Origin: Rhodanobacteraceae bacterium
GTDB taxonomy: Bacteria > Pseudomonadota > Gammaproteobacteria > Xanthomonadales > SZUA-5
Direction of reading: 5' to 3'
NCBI GenBank assembly: GCA_003233535.1
Contig: QIMA01000527.1
Coordinates: forward strand, 1-7,287
DNA length: 7,287 nucleotides
Both the position numbers and the translations under genes were made by a program. Of this stretch, positions 6,999 to 7,287 are shown piece after piece. Numbering within the stretch: position 1 is the stretch's first letter; each line of letters opens with the position of its first letter. The notes beneath the pieces were generated by a model. That model made no database searches. It had not been told where the DNA came from and was given only the letters and a program-made list of their open reading frames with translations.

Positions 6999-7008
6999 CC
7001 TTGAGCCC

Positions 7009-7287
7009 ATGGCCTACTTCCTACTAGCAATTTCGATCTACTGGGCGCTCGGGATCGCTTTCTACGCCAGCAAGCGCGAAAGCTACGATCACAGCCGCGA
7101 CACCATTAGCGAGCTCGGTGAAGCGGGCTCTGCTTACGAAATGCAGGTCGGGTACGGCGTTTTTGTTCCCGTAGGACTGGGCCTGATGGCAATGGCTTAC
7201 GCGTTGCATACCAGCGATCAGCACTTGTCGCTACTGTGCGGCTTCATGGGTCTGGGCTATTTCTTGAACGAATTTTTCCCGTGCGAT
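7009..7287 (+). CDS. DUF998-like integral membrane protein, 3' end missing
   Basis: The frame is open for 93 codons up to the window edge. Residues 2-20, about 48-66 and about 72-90 are hydrophobic and should span the inner membrane. Between the first two is the polar segment SRDTISELGEAGS (29-41), and the third helix ends in NEFFPCD (87-93). The combination of an ISELG motif after the first helix and an FP-x-D motif after the third is characteristic of DUF998 proteins, a family without an assigned biochemical role; I recall this from the family pattern and have not searched. The start is set by the AGGAGA site. The strong terminator and repeats upstream indicate that it is transcribed separately from icmF. 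Confidence 0.75.
   Translation, partial: MAYFLLAISIYWALGIAFYASKRESYDHSRDTISELGEAGSAYEMQVGYGVFVPVGLGLMAMAYALHTSDQHLSLLCGFMGLGYFLNEFFPCD

Larger units (their letters stand above)
6485..7008. other. Palindrome-rich intergenic region
   Basis: No credible gene is present in these 524 bases. The short open frames on both strands translate to unrecognisable sequence, and some simply read through the palindromes. The stretch holds a bulged hairpin just after the DUF3224-like gene, a REP-like composite element with a terminator, a second palindrome with GATGGGCA arms, and presumably the promoter of the membrane-protein gene on its right. The pattern fits a site that collects dispersed repeats between transcription units. 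Confidence 0.65.

Noticed and set aside
6816..7010. 64-codon minus-strand open frame
   Set aside because: It is open across the GATGGGCA palindrome and the ribosome site of the membrane-protein gene, and its translation looks non-coding.

Overview
The window is about 7.3 kb of moderately GC-rich DNA with dense Proteobacteria-style gene packing. It has short Shine-Dalgarno-led genes, an IcmF-type fused B12 mutase, and a GTAG-headed REP-like palindrome of a kind familiar from Pseudomonas- and Xanthomonas-like genomes. I infer a gammaproteobacterium, or a close relative, and would not name a genus from this window alone.

Left part (1-2243, minus strand): a two-gene unit. The upstream gene encodes a 390-residue protein without an established function. 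The downstream gene overlaps it by 23 bases and runs off the left edge. It encodes a cytoplasmic trypsin/HtrA-like serine protease with an intact His49/Asp79/Ser150 triad, a four-cysteine zinc ribbon, and a C-terminal domain. That last domain appears homologous to a domain in the upstream protein. The overlap and the shared domain suggest that the two products work together.

Middle (2244-2611): a gene-free divergent intergenic region holding the 5' signals of both transcription units. It is followed by icmF (2612-6073), the fused isobutyryl-CoA mutase: B12-binding domain, MeaB/MMAA-like GTPase chaperone domain, linker and radical TIM-barrel mutase domain. It interconverts isobutyryl-CoA and n-butyryl-CoA, linking valine or branched-chain acyl-CoA catabolism with butyryl-CoA metabolism. 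The specificity residues are of isobutyryl-CoA type. An insertion of about 43 residues in the mutase domain distinguishes it from the Cupriavidus enzyme.

Right part: a small DUF3224-like gene lies 39 bases behind icmF and is probably co-transcribed with it. A 524-base intergenic stretch (6485-7008) carries several palindromes: a bulged hairpin, a composite REP-like element containing a good intrinsic terminator, and a second dispersed-repeat-like palindrome. The window ends inside a gene for a DUF998-like integral membrane protein.

There is no sign of CRISPR, tRNA, rRNA, phage or insertion-sequence genes. The least explained parts are the protease and partner pair and the palindrome-rich intergenic region.
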